A stretch of DNA of 64,000 nt from Ruminococcus sp. (GTDB lineage Bacteria; Bacillota; Clostridia; Oscillospirales; Ruminococcaceae): NCBI GenBank assembly GCA_017475555.1, contig JAFVFL010000009.1, positions 1 through 64,000 of the forward strand. Reading direction: 5' to 3'. The position numbers were made by a program, and so were the translations under genes. Every line of letters starts with the position of its first letter. Within the stretch, counting starts at the first letter, position 1. Of the stretch, positions 23,835 to 32,596 are shown one piece after another. Below the pieces are notes generated by a model. That model was given only the letters and a program-made list of their open reading frames with translations, was not told the DNA's origin and searched no databases.

Positions 23835-26309
23835 TCAGACTCCGGTATCGCCGTTCATATCAGCGTAAAGTGAGACCTTGTTCATCTCACGCAGTCCTCC
23901 GGCTTCCTTTAGCATTTCGCTCACGAATGTGCGTATCTCTGCGGTATTCTTGCATTTCACGATTATCCTCCAGCGGTACTTTCCGCCGATTTTTCCGTAA
24001 GAACATCGAACAGGCCCGAGCAGCCTTACCGGGGAATGCGGTACATTTTTCCGCAGGTATCTGTCCATAAGTCCGAGGACAGCCTCCGCTCCTGCCTTTA
24101 CCCGGAACTCGTCCTCACCGGAGAATCCGAACACGCACATATCGCATATCGGCGGGAACGTCATTGCCCGGCGTATCGCTATTTCCTCACGGTAGAAGCC
24201 CTCATAGTCCTGTGCGGCGGCGAGGTTCATGACATAGTGCTCCGGCATGAAGGTCTGAAGCACAGCCCTGCCGGGTATCTGCCCTCTGCCGCTCCTGCCG
24301 ACAACCTGTGTGATAAGGGAAAAGGTACGCTCGTAGCTCCGGAAATCCCCGGCATACAGAGCCTTATCGACCGAAAGCACGCCGACCAGCGTAACATTCG
24401 GGAAATCAAGTCCCTTGCCTATCATCTGCGTGCCTACCATTATATCATATTCTCCCCGGCGGAACGCACTGAAATTCTTTTCATACGAGCTTCGTGAGAA
24501 GGTCGTATCTGCGTCCATCCGGAGTATCCGTGCCTCCGGGAAAAGTGCTGCAAGCTCCTCTTCAAGACGCTGTGTGCCGAAGCCCATGCTTGTCAGCTTA
24601 GAGCCGCCGCATTCCGGGCATTTCGTCACCGGGTCTGAGATATAGCCGCAGTAATGGCAGAGCATTTTGTTATTCTTTTTATGATAAGTGAGCGGCACGG
24701 AGCAGTTCGGGCAATATACCGGCTTTCCGCAGCCGCAGCAGCTTATTATCGTGTGGAATCCCCTGCGGTTGAGCAGGAGGATCGACTGCTCGCCGGAATC
24801 GAGGTTCCTTTTGATCTCGCCGACCAGCTTCCGGCTGAATTCCGAGGGATTTCCGCCGAAGCGTTCCTCATTCATGTCAACGATAGTGACCTCCGGCAGC
24901 GGTGCGGTGCTGTAGCGGTGTCTCATTTCGAGCAGCCTGTAGGCTCCCCTCTGAGCAAGATAATAGCTCTCTATCGAGGGGGTCGCAGACGCAAGCAAAA
25001 GCACTGCACTATGATATCTGCACCTCTGCTTGGCAGCGTCGTGTGCAAGATACCGGGGGGAGCTGTCGCTCTTGTAGGAGCGTTCGCCCTCCTCGTCGAT
25101 GACGATAAGCCCGATATTGTCGAGCGGTGCAAAGACTGCACTCCTCGTTCCGATGACGATATCCGCAAGCCCCTGCCTGATACGCCTGTGCTCATCAAGC
25201 CGCTGACCGAGGGTCAGTCCGCTGTGGATAACTGCCACCCTTTCGCCGAAAAGCAGCCGGAAACGCCTCAGTACCTGCGGTGTCAGACCTATCTCCGGGA
25301 CAAGCAGAAGTGCCTGCCGTCCCATAGATACCGTGTCATAGATCAGCCGCTCAAAGACCGATGTCTTGCCGCTCCCGGTAACTCCGTGCAGAAGAAATGC
25401 AGCCGGCTCATGCCTTTGCAGCTGTGAAAATACAGTGTCACGGGCATTCTGCTGCTCGTCCGTCAGCTGTATGTCCTCCGGGCGTGTGATATCCTCGCCG
25501 TCCGTGGTTATATCCGGCTCTGCACGGCGGAACGTTTCCTGCTCGAACTCCTCAGCAGCACCTGCGGCAGCGAGCCGCTTTATGACCGTGTCGGTCACAC
25601 CGCACATATACGCCGCTTCCTTGACAGAAGCTTCTCCGTATTCGCTCAGGAACTGTGCAGCCTTTTTCTGCTTGGGTGTGAGCCGGAAGCTATCCGGGCT
25701 TTCAAGATATTCCTCACTCAGCCGCACCATTTTCACGGAGGCTGTCCCGACATTCTGCCGGAAGGCGTTGTTGGAGACAATAAGCCCCGCCTCGCACAGC
25801 TCATCAACGAGCAGCCTGCCGTTATCGACGATATAATTGCTTATCAGCTCCGTCAGCTCACGGCTGCCTTCGGAATATCTGAGACTCTCGTACAGCTGCA
25901 TTGCCTCCTCAGACACGCTGCCGCCGGCGTATTTTTCAGGCTCAGCGATATTTTGCAGAGTGAACTTCTCCTTAGTCCTGACACCCATACCCGGCGGCAG
26001 CATAGCCTTTACCGCATCAAAATAGGTGCAGAACGTCTGCTCACGGAGATACACCGCAAGGCTCAGCAGCTCCTCTGAAACGACCGGCTCGCTGTCGATA
26101 ACGTCAGCAAGCGGCTTGAGCTTCCTTCCGGGCGTATCGTCCGTTTCGGAGAGTGACATAACTACACCGATACGCCGCTTGTTGCTCCTGCCGAACGGGA
26201 CGAGTACCCGGCAGCCGGGCGTTACCGTCATGCCATCGGGTACTGAATAGCTGAAAAGCTGGTCGAATGAGCGTGCAGCACCGCTTACAGCAGTCTCTGC
26301 TGCGAGCAT
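23835..26309 (-). CDS. priA: Primosomal protein N' (PriA helicase)
   Basis: PriA restarts collapsed replication forks by loading the primosome. The 824 residues carry the 3'-DNA-binding domain and winged helix at the amino end, a helicase P-loop GVTGSGKTSVFERL, LVPEIGLTPQ, the DExx box VIDEEGERSYK, and the zinc sites CCGCGKPVYCPNCS and CHYCGYI...CPECGG. Helicase motifs V-VI follow (GTQMIGKGLDFPNVTLVG, QVVGRSGRG). The DExx box reads DEEG where PriA normally has DEEH. The ATG lies two bases after the rpoZ stop. coaBC, usually between rpoZ and priA, is absent. Confidence 0.95.
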   Translation of the reverse strand: MLAAETAVSGAARSFDQLFSYSVPDGMTVTPGCRVLVPFGRSNKRRIGVVMSLSETDDTPGRKLKPLADVIDSEPVVSEELLSLAVYLREQTFCTYFDAVKAMLPPGMGVRTKEKFTLQNIAEPEKYAGGSVSEEAMQLYESLRYSEGSRELTELISNYIVDNGRLLVDELCEAGLIVSNNAFRQNVGTASVKMVRLSEEYLESPDSFRLTPKQKKAAQFLSEYGEASVKEAAYMCGVTDTVIKRLAAAGAAEEFEQETFRRAEPDITTDGEDITRPEDIQLTDEQQNARDTVFSQLQRHEPAAFLLHGVTGSGKTSVFERLIYDTVSMGRQALLLVPEIGLTPQVLRRFRLLFGERVAVIHSGLTLGQRLDEHRRIRQGLADIVIGTRSAVFAPLDNIGLIVIDEEGERSYKSDSSPRYLAHDAAKQRCRYHSAVLLLASATPSIESYYLAQRGAYRLLEMRHRYSTAPLPEVTIVDMNEERFGGNPSEFSRKLVGEIKRNLDSGEQSILLLNRRGFHTIISCCGCGKPVYCPNCSVPLTYHKKNNKMLCHYCGYISDPVTKCPECGGSKLTSMGFGTQRLEEELAALFPEARILRMDADTTFSRSSYEKNFSAFRRGEYDIMVGTQMIGKGLDFPNVTLVGVLSVDKALYAGDFRSYERTFSLITQVVGRSGRGQIPGRAVLQTFMPEHYVMNLAAAQDYEGFYREEIAIRRAMTFPPICDMCVFGFSGEDEFRVKAGAEAVLGLMDRYLRKNVPHSPVRLLGPVRCSYGKIGGKYRWRIIVKCKNTAEIRTFVSEMLKEAGGLREMNKVSLYADMNGDTGV

Positions 26310-26310
26310 A

Positions 26311-26514
26311 TCAGTCCTCGCCGTCCGTGCTTACTATCCTGCTCCTGCCGCTTGCAAGCTCCTCAACAGCGGTCTTTACGGGCTTTTCCTCCAGCGGCTC
26401 GCCCTTTTCGCTCAGCTCATCAGCTATCTCCCTTGCACGCTTTGCAACAGCGATGACAAGTGAATAGCAGCTCTCATTCTTTGATATTATCTGGTTTACA
26501 GCAGGTCTTAACAT
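26311..26514 (-). CDS. rpoZ: RNA polymerase omega subunit
   Basis: Omega helps assemble and stabilise RNA polymerase. The 67 residues show the conserved core YSLVIAVAKRAREIADE followed by the acidic KPVKTAVEELASGR segment. AGGTGATAAT precedes the ATG. The position after gmk and before priA is the same as in Bacillus. Confidence 0.94.
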   Translation of the reverse strand: MLRPAVNQIISKNESCYSLVIAVAKRAREIADELSEKGEPLEEKPVKTAVEELASGRSRIVSTDGED

Positions 26515-26545
26515 ATTATCACCTCAAAAATCTCTCTTCTCAAAA

Positions 26546-27133
26546 TTACTTCTCAGCGGCAGTTTTAAGCTCCTCCGCCCGTACAACGGCGAAGAAGTCG
26601 TTCACAGCGTCCTCAAGGGCGTCGTTGACGATGATGTAGTCGTACTCGTCCTGATGAGTAAGCTCCTCGATCGCCTTATTGATACGCTTTTCTATCACTT
26701 CCTCCGGCTCTGTAGCCCTCTTGTGAAGGCGGCGGCGAAGCTCATCAATTGACGGCGGTGCGACGAAGATGAACAGCGAATCCGGACGTACCGCCCTTAC
26801 TCTCTGAGCACCCTGCACCTCTATCTCAAGTATGACGTTCACTCCGTTTTCAAGGTACGGGTCTACCTCCGAGAGAAGTGTACCGTAGGAATTATCGCAG
26901 TATTCAGCGTGCTCAAGGAACTCATTCCTCTCAACACGGGAGCTGAAATCATCCTTTGTAAGATAGTGATAGCTCACATCCGGTATCTCCTCAGGACGTG
27001 GGTCACGGGTCGTTGCAGACACAGAGAGCCTGTAATTTCCCGCTGCGAGTATCTCCTTCAGCATTGTGCCCTTTCCGCAGCCTGATGGTGCAGAAAACAC
27101 TATAAGTCTGCCTTTTTTTGCATTTTCGCTCAT
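26546..27133 (-). CDS. gmk: Guanylate kinase
   Basis: Gmk phosphorylates GMP to GDP. The P-loop reads [16 protein letters not shown], followed by [13 protein letters not shown] and [12 protein letters not shown], then the YGTLLSEV and [14 protein letters not shown] segments. 195 residues, normal length. The ATG overlaps the remA stop (ATGA). Confidence 0.96.
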   Translation of the reverse strand: MSENAKKGRLIVFSAPSGCGKGTMLKEILAAGNYRLSVSATTRDPRPEEIPDVSYHYLTKDDFSSRVERNEFLEHAEYCDNSYGTLLSEVDPYLENGVNVILEIEVQGAQRVRAVRPDSLFIFVAPPSIDELRRRLHKRATEPEEVIEKRINKAIEELTHQDEYDYIIVNDALEDAVNDFFAVVRAEELKTAAEK

Positions 27134-27378
27134 TCTGCTTCTCCTCCCTCATCAATTCTTGAAGCTACAGTATCGGTTATCAGCGATGACAATATCACGT
27201 GGCCGCTGTCCATTATGAGGACTGCCCTTGTTTTTCTTCCGCAGGTCGCATCGACCGCTCTGCCGCTGTCCTTTGCCTCCTGCACGAGCCGCTTTATCGG
27301 TGCAGCCTCCGGGCTAACCACGGCAACTATACGCTCTGCTGATACCATGTTGCCGTAGCCTATATTTATCATCTTCAT
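27130..27378 (-). CDS. remA: RemA-family (DUF370) regulatory protein
   Basis: RemA is a small DNA-binding protein that activates biofilm matrix genes in Bacillus; related proteins are conserved beside gmk across Firmicutes. The product (82 residues) has the conserved start [20 protein letters not shown], the [20 protein letters not shown] middle and a short acidic tail. Its stop overlaps the gmk start, and yicC ends three bases before it. Its role in this organism is unknown. Confidence 0.92.
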   Translation of the reverse strand: MKMINIGYGNMVSAERIVAVVSPEAAPIKRLVQEAKDSGRAVDATCGRKTRAVLIMDSGHVILSSLITDTVASRIDEGGEAE

Positions 27379-27381
27379 GGC

Positions 27382-28260
27382 TTATTCCACATTCTGTATC
27401 TGCTCACGTATCTTCTCTATCTCAGCCTTCATATCGACAACGAGCTTAGTTACGCTCAGATCCTGAGCCTTAGAGCCGATAGTGTTCACCTCACGGTTCA
27501 TCTCCTGGACTATGAAGTCAAGCTTTCTGCCGACAGCCTCACCTGAATCGAGCATACCCTTCAGCTGGGAGATATGGCTCCTCAGGCGTACAGTTTCCTC
27601 ATCAACAGCTATCTTCTCAGCGAATATCGCTGCCTCGGTGAGTATCCTCTGCTCGTCGATATCCTTGCTCTCAAGGACGTCCTTCAGCTTCTGGAACAGT
27701 CTGTCACGATAAGCCTGTACAGTCTTCGGGGACAGCTCCTCGACCCGTGCAACGAGAGAGAGGATATACCCAGCCTTGCTCAGTACATCGCTGCGGAGCT
27801 TTTCGCCCTCAGTCTCACGCATTTCCACAAAGTGGCGGAGTGCCTCGCCTGCGACCTCTGAAACGTCGCTCCACACCTGCTCCTCATCGTCAGGTGTTTT
27901 CTGCACTGTGAAGATATCCGGGAGCTTTATAAGCTTGGACAGTGTGAGGTCATCATTCAGCCCCAGCTCCTCGGCAGCTGACCTGAGTGCATTCACATAG
28001 CCCTCTGCAGCACCCTTGTTTATCGCTATCTCGGTATCCCTGCCTTCAATGACATTTATGCTCACAGAAACCTCGACCTTGCCCCGTGAAATGCCTGTCT
28101 TCAGCATAGTTTTGAGCTTTTCGTCGATGTAGCTGTAAGCCCTCGGAACTCTTGATGAATATTCGTAGTATCTGTGGTTGACGGAGCGTATCTCAACAAG
28201 GATATCACGTCCGTTCAGTATTTTCTGTGCCCTTCCGTAGCCGGTCATGCTTTTTAACAC
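27382..28260 (-). CDS. yicC: YicC-family endoribonuclease
   Basis: YicC-type proteins are RNA-cutting enzymes implicated in mRNA and sRNA turnover in E. coli. The family start MTGYGR is preceded here by V-L-K-S; the GTG at 28260 was chosen because that gives the usual three or four residues before SMTGYGRA, although the ribosome site (AAGG) is weak. The amino-terminal part has EIRSVNHRYYEYSSRVPRAY, and the C-terminal DUF1732 segment has KGMLDSGEAVGRKLDFIVQEMNREVNTIGSKA. First gene of the cluster, behind its own promoter. Confidence 0.93.
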   Translation of the reverse strand: MLKSMTGYGRAQKILNGRDILVEIRSVNHRYYEYSSRVPRAYSYIDEKLKTMLKTGISRGKVEVSVSINVIEGRDTEIAINKGAAEGYVNALRSAAEELGLNDDLTLSKLIKLPDIFTVQKTPDDEEQVWSDVSEVAGEALRHFVEMRETEGEKLRSDVLSKAGYILSLVARVEELSPKTVQAYRDRLFQKLKDVLESKDIDEQRILTEAAIFAEKIAVDEETVRLRSHISQLKGMLDSGEAVGRKLDFIVQEMNREVNTIGSKAQDLSVTKLVVDMKAEIEKIREQIQNVE

Positions 28261-28321
28261 CAGATCGCCTTCTTTACATATATTATTTATGTGCATTACC
28301 GCACAGCTATCTTATTATATT

Positions 28322-28350
28322 ATTATACCACTTATTGCCTGTAAATGCAA
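28322..28350 (-). promoter_or_regulatory. Promoter of the yicC-to-spoVM cluster
   Basis: TTGCAT and TATAAT on the minus strand are 17 bases apart, with TGG before the -10 element. Confidence 0.7.
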
Positions 28351-28374
28351 GGGGTTAAAGATGAAAACGTGATG

Positions 28375-28411
28375 AAAAAACTCCCCCGGCTGAACGAGCC
28401 AGCCGGAGGAG
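28375..28411 (-). terminator. Terminator after nifJ
   Basis: CTCCTCCGGCTG and CAGCCGGGGGAG, read on the minus strand, pair with one mismatch and are followed by six T residues. Confidence 0.88.
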
Positions 28412-28461
28412 CGTATAATTATGGAGCTAAACTGTCATTGTTACAGGTCTGATAAGTCCGA

Positions 28462-31400
28462 TCAGTCCTGACCATAGAGTGTCACGAGACGAGTGAGGTA
28501 GTCGTATCTGTCCTTAGCATTTGCAACGGCAGTGTCGAACAGCTTCTCAGCTCTCTCAGGATTCTGACGTGCGAGTGAGTTGTAGCGTACCTCGCCCATG
28601 AGGAAGTTCTTGTACTCCTCAGTGTTAGGAGCCTTGGAGTCGAGTGAGAACGGATTCTTTCCAGCCTCCTTGAGTGCCGGGTTGTATCTGTAGAGGTGCC
28701 AGTAGCCAGCCTCAACAGCCTTCTTCTCCTCAGCCTGAGCAGTAGCCATACCAGTCTTGATACCGTGGTTGATACACGGAGCGTAAGCGATAACGATGGA
28801 CGGTCCGTCGTAAGCCTCAGCCTCAGCGAATGCCTTGATGCACTGGTTCATGTTTGCACCCATTGCAACGTGTGCAACGTATACATAGCCGTAGCTCATT
28901 GCTATACCAGCAAGATCCTTCTTCTTCATTACCTTACCAGCTGCTGCGAACTGAGCGATAGCACCTGTAGGAGTGGACTTTGAAGCCTGTCCGCCGGTAT
29001 TTGAGTAGACCTCAGTATCGAATACGAGGATATTTACGTTCTTGCCGGAAGCGATAACGTGGTCAAGTCCGCCGAAGCCGATATCGTAAGCCCAGCCGTC
29101 ACCGCCGAAGATCCACTGAGACTTCTTGCTCAGGTAATCCTTCTCAGCGAGTATAGCCTTTGCGTCGTCACAGCCGCAAGCCTCAAGCACCTCAACGAGC
29201 TTGTCAGTAGCCACAGCATTTGCAGCTCCGTCGTTATAGGTCTCGAAATACTCAGCGATAGCAGCCTTTACCTCTTCCTTCTCAGCCTTAGCCTCAAGAG
29301 CCTTTACCTTGTCGGTAACTCTCTTTCTGAGAGTCTCCTGTGCAAGATACATACCATAGCCGAACTCAGCATTGTCCTCGAAGAGCGAGTTGCTCCATGC
29401 AGGACCTCTGCCCTTCTTGTTTACTGTGTAAGGAGTTGAAGGTGCAGAACCGCCCCAGATAGACGAGCAGCCTGTAGCGTTGGCGATCATCATTCTGTCG
29501 CCGAAGAGCTGTGTAACGAGCTTAGCGTAAGGAGTCTCTCCGCAGCCTGCACAAGCACCCGAGAATTCGAGCAGCGGCTGTCTGAACTGTGAGCCCTTTA
29601 CTGTATCTGCCTTGAACTTTGCAGCTACCTCAGGCTTCTCGTCGAGAGTTACGCCATAGTTGAATACATCCTGCTGATCGAGCTGTGAAGCGATAGGCTC
29701 CATAACGAGAGCAGGCTGCTTTGCAGGACAAACGTTAGCACATACGCCGCAGCCTGTGCAGTCGAGTGTGGAAACTGTCATTGTGAACTTCAGGTCGCCG
29801 ATAGCAGGCTTGAATGCAGCGATCTTTGTTGCAGCCGGAGCAGCCTCAGCCTCAGCAGGTGTCAGAGCGACCGGTCTGATTACAGCGTGCGGACAAACAT
29901 ATGCACACTGGTTACACTGGATACAATTCTCAGGGATCCAGTTCGGTACCTTTACAGCGATACCGCGCTTCTCAAATGCAGCACTTCCCTGCGGGAATGT
30001 TCCGTCTGCCATGTCAACGAATGTGGATACCGGCAGATCGTTGCCCTTCTGAGCATTGCACGGGATCTGGATATTGTTTACATAATCCTGGAGCTTCTTG
30101 TCATCGCACTCTACAGCAGCCATGCCCATCTGAGTGTCAGCACAGTCAGCCCATGCAGCAGGAACGTCTATCTTTACGATATTCTGGTGACCAGCGTCTA
30201 TAGCGTTCCAGTTCTTCTCAACGACATCCTGGCCCTTCTTGCTGTAGGAAGCCTCAGCAGCAGCCTTCATGTACTTGAGTGCGTCCTCGAAAGGAATGAT
30301 ATTAGCAAGCTTGAAGAATGCGGACTGGAGGATAGTATTGATACGTGTGCCCATGCCAGTCTCCTCACCGAGCTTTACGCCGTTGATGATGTAGAACTGA
30401 ACGTTGTTCTGAGCGATGTATCTCTTTACCTGACCCGGAAGATTAGCGTCAAGCTCCTCAGGTGACCAGATCGTGTTGAGCAGGAATGTTCCGCCCGGCT
30501 TGATGTCTGATACCATATCGTACTTGTCGATATAGCTCTGGTTGTGACAGGCAACGAAATCAGCCTTATTTATGAGATATGTAGACTTGATAGGAGTCTT
30601 ACCGAAGCGGAGGTGAGAGATAGTAACACCGCCGGACTTCTTCGAGTCGTATGCAAAGTAAGCCTGAGCATAGAGATCGGTGTGGTCGCCGATGATCTTT
30701 ATGGAGTTCTTGTTAGCACCAACTGTTCCGTCAGAGCCGAGTCCCCAGAACTTGCAGGCTGTTGTGCCGGCAGGAGCTGAATCGGGGTTCTCCTCTATCG
30801 GAAGTGAAAGGTTCGTAACATCGTCCTCGATACCGATAGTAAATCTCGGCTTTGAGTCGTTCTTGAATACAGCAACGATGTGAGCAGGAACAGTGTCCTT
30901 TGAGCCAAGACCGTATCTGCCTGTGAATACAGGGATATCGTTGAACTTAGTGCCCTTGAGAGCAGCAACTACATCGAGGTAGAGTGGCTCGCCGAGAGAA
31001 CCGGGCTCCTTTGTTCTGTCGAGTACAGAGATACGCTTTACGCTGTCCGGGATAGCCTCAACGAGCTTCTCAGCAACGAAGGGTCTGTAGAGACGAACCT
31101 TAACAAGTCCGTACTTGCCGCCGTTAGCGTTGAGGTAGTCGATAGTCTCCTCGATAGTCTCATTTACAGAGCCCATAGCGATTATGATATGCTCAGCGTC
31201 CGGAGCACCGTAGTAATTGAAGAGCTTGTAGTCTGTACCGATAAGGTCGTTGACCTTATTCATGTAATCCTCAACGATAGCCGGGAGAGCATCATAATAC
31301 TTATTGCAAGCCTCACGAGCCTGGAAGAAGATATCAGGGTTCTGAGCCGAACCACGGAGTACAGGTCTCTCAGGGTGGAGAGCACCGTCACGGAAGCTCT

Positions 31401-32007
31401 GAGCAGCGTCCTTGTCGAGAAGGTCGTAGAGAGTCTCATCGTCCCATGTCTCTATCTTCTGTATCTCGTGTGAGGTACGGAAGCCGTCGAAGAAATGCAG
31501 GAACGGAACTCTGCCCTTTATCGTAGAAATATGAGCGACTGCACCGAGATCCATTACCTCCTGAGCACTGCCTGAGCAGAGCATAGCGTAGCCGGTCTGA
31601 CGACAGGCATAGATATCGGAGTGGTCGCCGAAGATGTTAAGAGCGTGTGAAGAAACGCAGCGTGCAGAAACGTGGATAACGTTCGGGAGCAGCTCGCCTG
31701 CGATCTTGTACATATTCGGGATCATAAGGAGCAGACCCTGAGAAGCTGTGTAGGTGGTAGTAAGAGCACCTGCGGAAAGAGAGCCGTGAACTGTACCGGC
31801 AGCACCAGCCTCAGACTGCATCTCAGCAACAGTAACAGGCTGTCCGAACAGATTCTTCTTGTCCTTAGCTGACCAGCTGTCGGTGACCTCAGCCATTACC
31901 GAGGAGGGGGTTATGGGGTAGATAGCGGCTACGTCTGTAAAGGGATATGACACCCATGCAGCGGCGTTATTACCATCCATAGTCTTCATTTTTCTTTTGA
32001 TTGGCAT
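28462..32007 (-). CDS. nifJ: Pyruvate:ferredoxin (flavodoxin) oxidoreductase, single chain
   Basis: PFOR oxidises pyruvate to acetyl-CoA and CO2 and reduces ferredoxin, the key energy step in strict anaerobes. The 1181-residue chain has all domains in order: the pyrimidine-binding part with YPITPSSVMAE, a gamma-type domain (near HIIIAMGSVNETIEE), two [4Fe-4S] ferredoxin motifs (CIQCNQCAYVCPHAVIRP and CTGCGVCANVCPAKQPALV), the proximal-cluster cysteines FSGACAGCGETPYAKL, and the thiamine diphosphate site GDGWAYDIGFGGLDHVIASG...NTGGQASKSTPTGA. AGGAGGT precedes the ATG by nine bases. It is transcribed alone between a promoter and a terminator. Electrons could go to the hydrogenase whose maturase gene lies at the right edge. 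Confidence 0.97.
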   Translation of the reverse strand: MPIKRKMKTMDGNNAAAWVSYPFTDVAAIYPITPSSVMAEVTDSWSAKDKKNLFGQPVTVAEMQSEAGAAGTVHGSLSAGALTTTYTASQGLLLMIPNMYKIAGELLPNVIHVSARCVSSHALNIFGDHSDIYACRQTGYAMLCSGSAQEVMDLGAVAHISTIKGRVPFLHFFDGFRTSHEIQKIETWDDETLYDLLDKDAAQSFRDGALHPERPVLRGSAQNPDIFFQAREACNKYYDALPAIVEDYMNKVNDLIGTDYKLFNYYGAPDAEHIIIAMGSVNETIEETIDYLNANGGKYGLVKVRLYRPFVAEKLVEAIPDSVKRISVLDRTKEPGSLGEPLYLDVVAALKGTKFNDIPVFTGRYGLGSKDTVPAHIVAVFKNDSKPRFTIGIEDDVTNLSLPIEENPDSAPAGTTACKFWGLGSDGTVGANKNSIKIIGDHTDLYAQAYFAYDSKKSGGVTISHLRFGKTPIKSTYLINKADFVACHNQSYIDKYDMVSDIKPGGTFLLNTIWSPEELDANLPGQVKRYIAQNNVQFYIINGVKLGEETGMGTRINTILQSAFFKLANIIPFEDALKYMKAAAEASYSKKGQDVVEKNWNAIDAGHQNIVKIDVPAAWADCADTQMGMAAVECDDKKLQDYVNNIQIPCNAQKGNDLPVSTFVDMADGTFPQGSAAFEKRGIAVKVPNWIPENCIQCNQCAYVCPHAVIRPVALTPAEAEAAPAATKIAAFKPAIGDLKFTMTVSTLDCTGCGVCANVCPAKQPALVMEPIASQLDQQDVFNYGVTLDEKPEVAAKFKADTVKGSQFRQPLLEFSGACAGCGETPYAKLVTQLFGDRMMIANATGCSSIWGGSAPSTPYTVNKKGRGPAWSNSLFEDNAEFGYGMYLAQETLRKRVTDKVKALEAKAEKEEVKAAIAEYFETYNDGAANAVATDKLVEVLEACGCDDAKAILAEKDYLSKKSQWIFGGDGWAYDIGFGGLDHVIASGKNVNILVFDTEVYSNTGGQASKSTPTGAIAQFAAAGKVMKKKDLAGIAMSYGYVYVAHVAMGANMNQCIKAFAEAEAYDGPSIVIAYAPCINHGIKTGMATAQAEEKKAVEAGYWHLYRYNPALKEAGKNPFSLDSKAPNTEEYKNFLMGEVRYNSLARQNPERAEKLFDTAVANAKDRYDYLTRLVTLYGQD

Positions 32008-32100
32008 TTGTGATATACCTCCTGTTAAATTTTTCAGGGGTTATGAGTGCAGTCCGGCTGAACAGAGTCCAGCGTGAACAGCACATATAACTACAACATT

Positions 32101-32129
32101 ATTCTAACACAAAATATCGGATTTGTAAA
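32101..32129 (-). promoter_or_regulatory. Promoter of nifJ
   Basis: TTTACA and TAGAAT on the minus strand are 17 bases apart, giving a leader of about 90 bases. The -10 region (TTTTGTGTTAGAAT) resembles that of rpsO. Confidence 0.65.
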
Positions 32130-32362
32130 TAGCTTTTGGAGCTTTTAATCCATTTTTGGCACATTTTTAGTAAAATTTATGTTAGTATATACTTACAAAC
32201 ATAGCATAAGTAAATCATTTTAACATCATATAGTGCTGTCTGCATTTCATGACAGGCTGCACAGTCCGATAATTTATTGTGCATATTGCTGTAAGCTGTA
32301 CACTCAGTATTGTGCAAGACTACAAACTTTTTCATCTGGGTGCATATTTTTTTTAAATTCGC

Positions 32363-32391
32363 TTGACGAATTTTAAAAAATACGATATAAT
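32363..32391 (+). promoter_or_regulatory. Promoter of a candidate small RNA
   Basis: TTGACG (32363-32368) and TATAAT (32386-32391) with 17 bases between. No coding frame follows on the plus strand before the terminator at 32482-32517. Confidence 0.75.
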
Positions 32392-32397
32392 GACTAC

Positions 32398-32517
32398 AGT
32401 GTTAAATAATCTTGAATTATTAACACTCGTTTTGTTGTCTCCTTTCTTTTGTTCTACACATTTTTACTTTAATCTTATTTCGCCCTGATATGAAAATATC
32501 AGGGCATTTTCTTTTTT
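32398..32517 (+). ncRNA. Candidate small RNA with anti-Shine-Dalgarno-like stretch
   Basis: A strong promoter is followed after about seven bases by a hairpin at 32399-32426 (GTGTT-A-AATAAT / ATTATT-AACAC, loop CTTGA). Next comes an unpaired, U- and C-rich stretch containing CTCCTTTCT (32439-32447), identical to the 3' tail of 16S rRNA that pairs with Shine-Dalgarno sites. It ends in a perfect ten-pair terminator stem, GCCCTGATAT/ATATCAGGGC (32482-32505), followed by ATTTTCTTTTTT. The unit has no ORF and is about 115-120 nucleotides. The layout (5' hairpin, open C/U-rich region, terminator) is that of Gram-positive trans-acting sRNAs. I recognise no Rfam family. Function and expression are inferred. 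Confidence 0.6.
32482..32517 (+). terminator. Rho-independent terminator of the candidate small RNA
   Basis: Ten perfect base pairs with a GAAA tetraloop, then a T-rich tract on the plus strand. The minus strand has no T run, so it serves only plus-strand transcripts. Confidence 0.85.
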
Positions 32518-32596
32518 AAATTTGCTTCTGCACATTTATCAGCCGCCGCAGCTACCCTGTTTCTCCGGTCAGACAGTTTTTCAGAAGAATAAGTTC

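Larger units (their letters stand above)
32008..32596. other. Intergenic region of about 590 bases between nifJ and spoVAC
   Basis: It contains the nifJ promoter and leader on the minus strand, and the candidate small RNA on the plus strand. The middle (about 32130-32360) is AT-rich without a convincing ORF. ATTGTGCA occurs twice, at 32276-32283 and 32309-32316, upstream of the small RNA promoter. No Rex-type operator (TTGTTAAnnnnTTAACAA) was seen. Confidence 0.6.

Noticed and set aside
32399..32426. Possible Rex operator in the palindrome at the small RNA start
   Set aside because: Half-sites TGTTAA and TTAACA are too far apart for the Rex site (TTGTTAAnnnnTTAACAA); an RNA hairpin explains the symmetry better.
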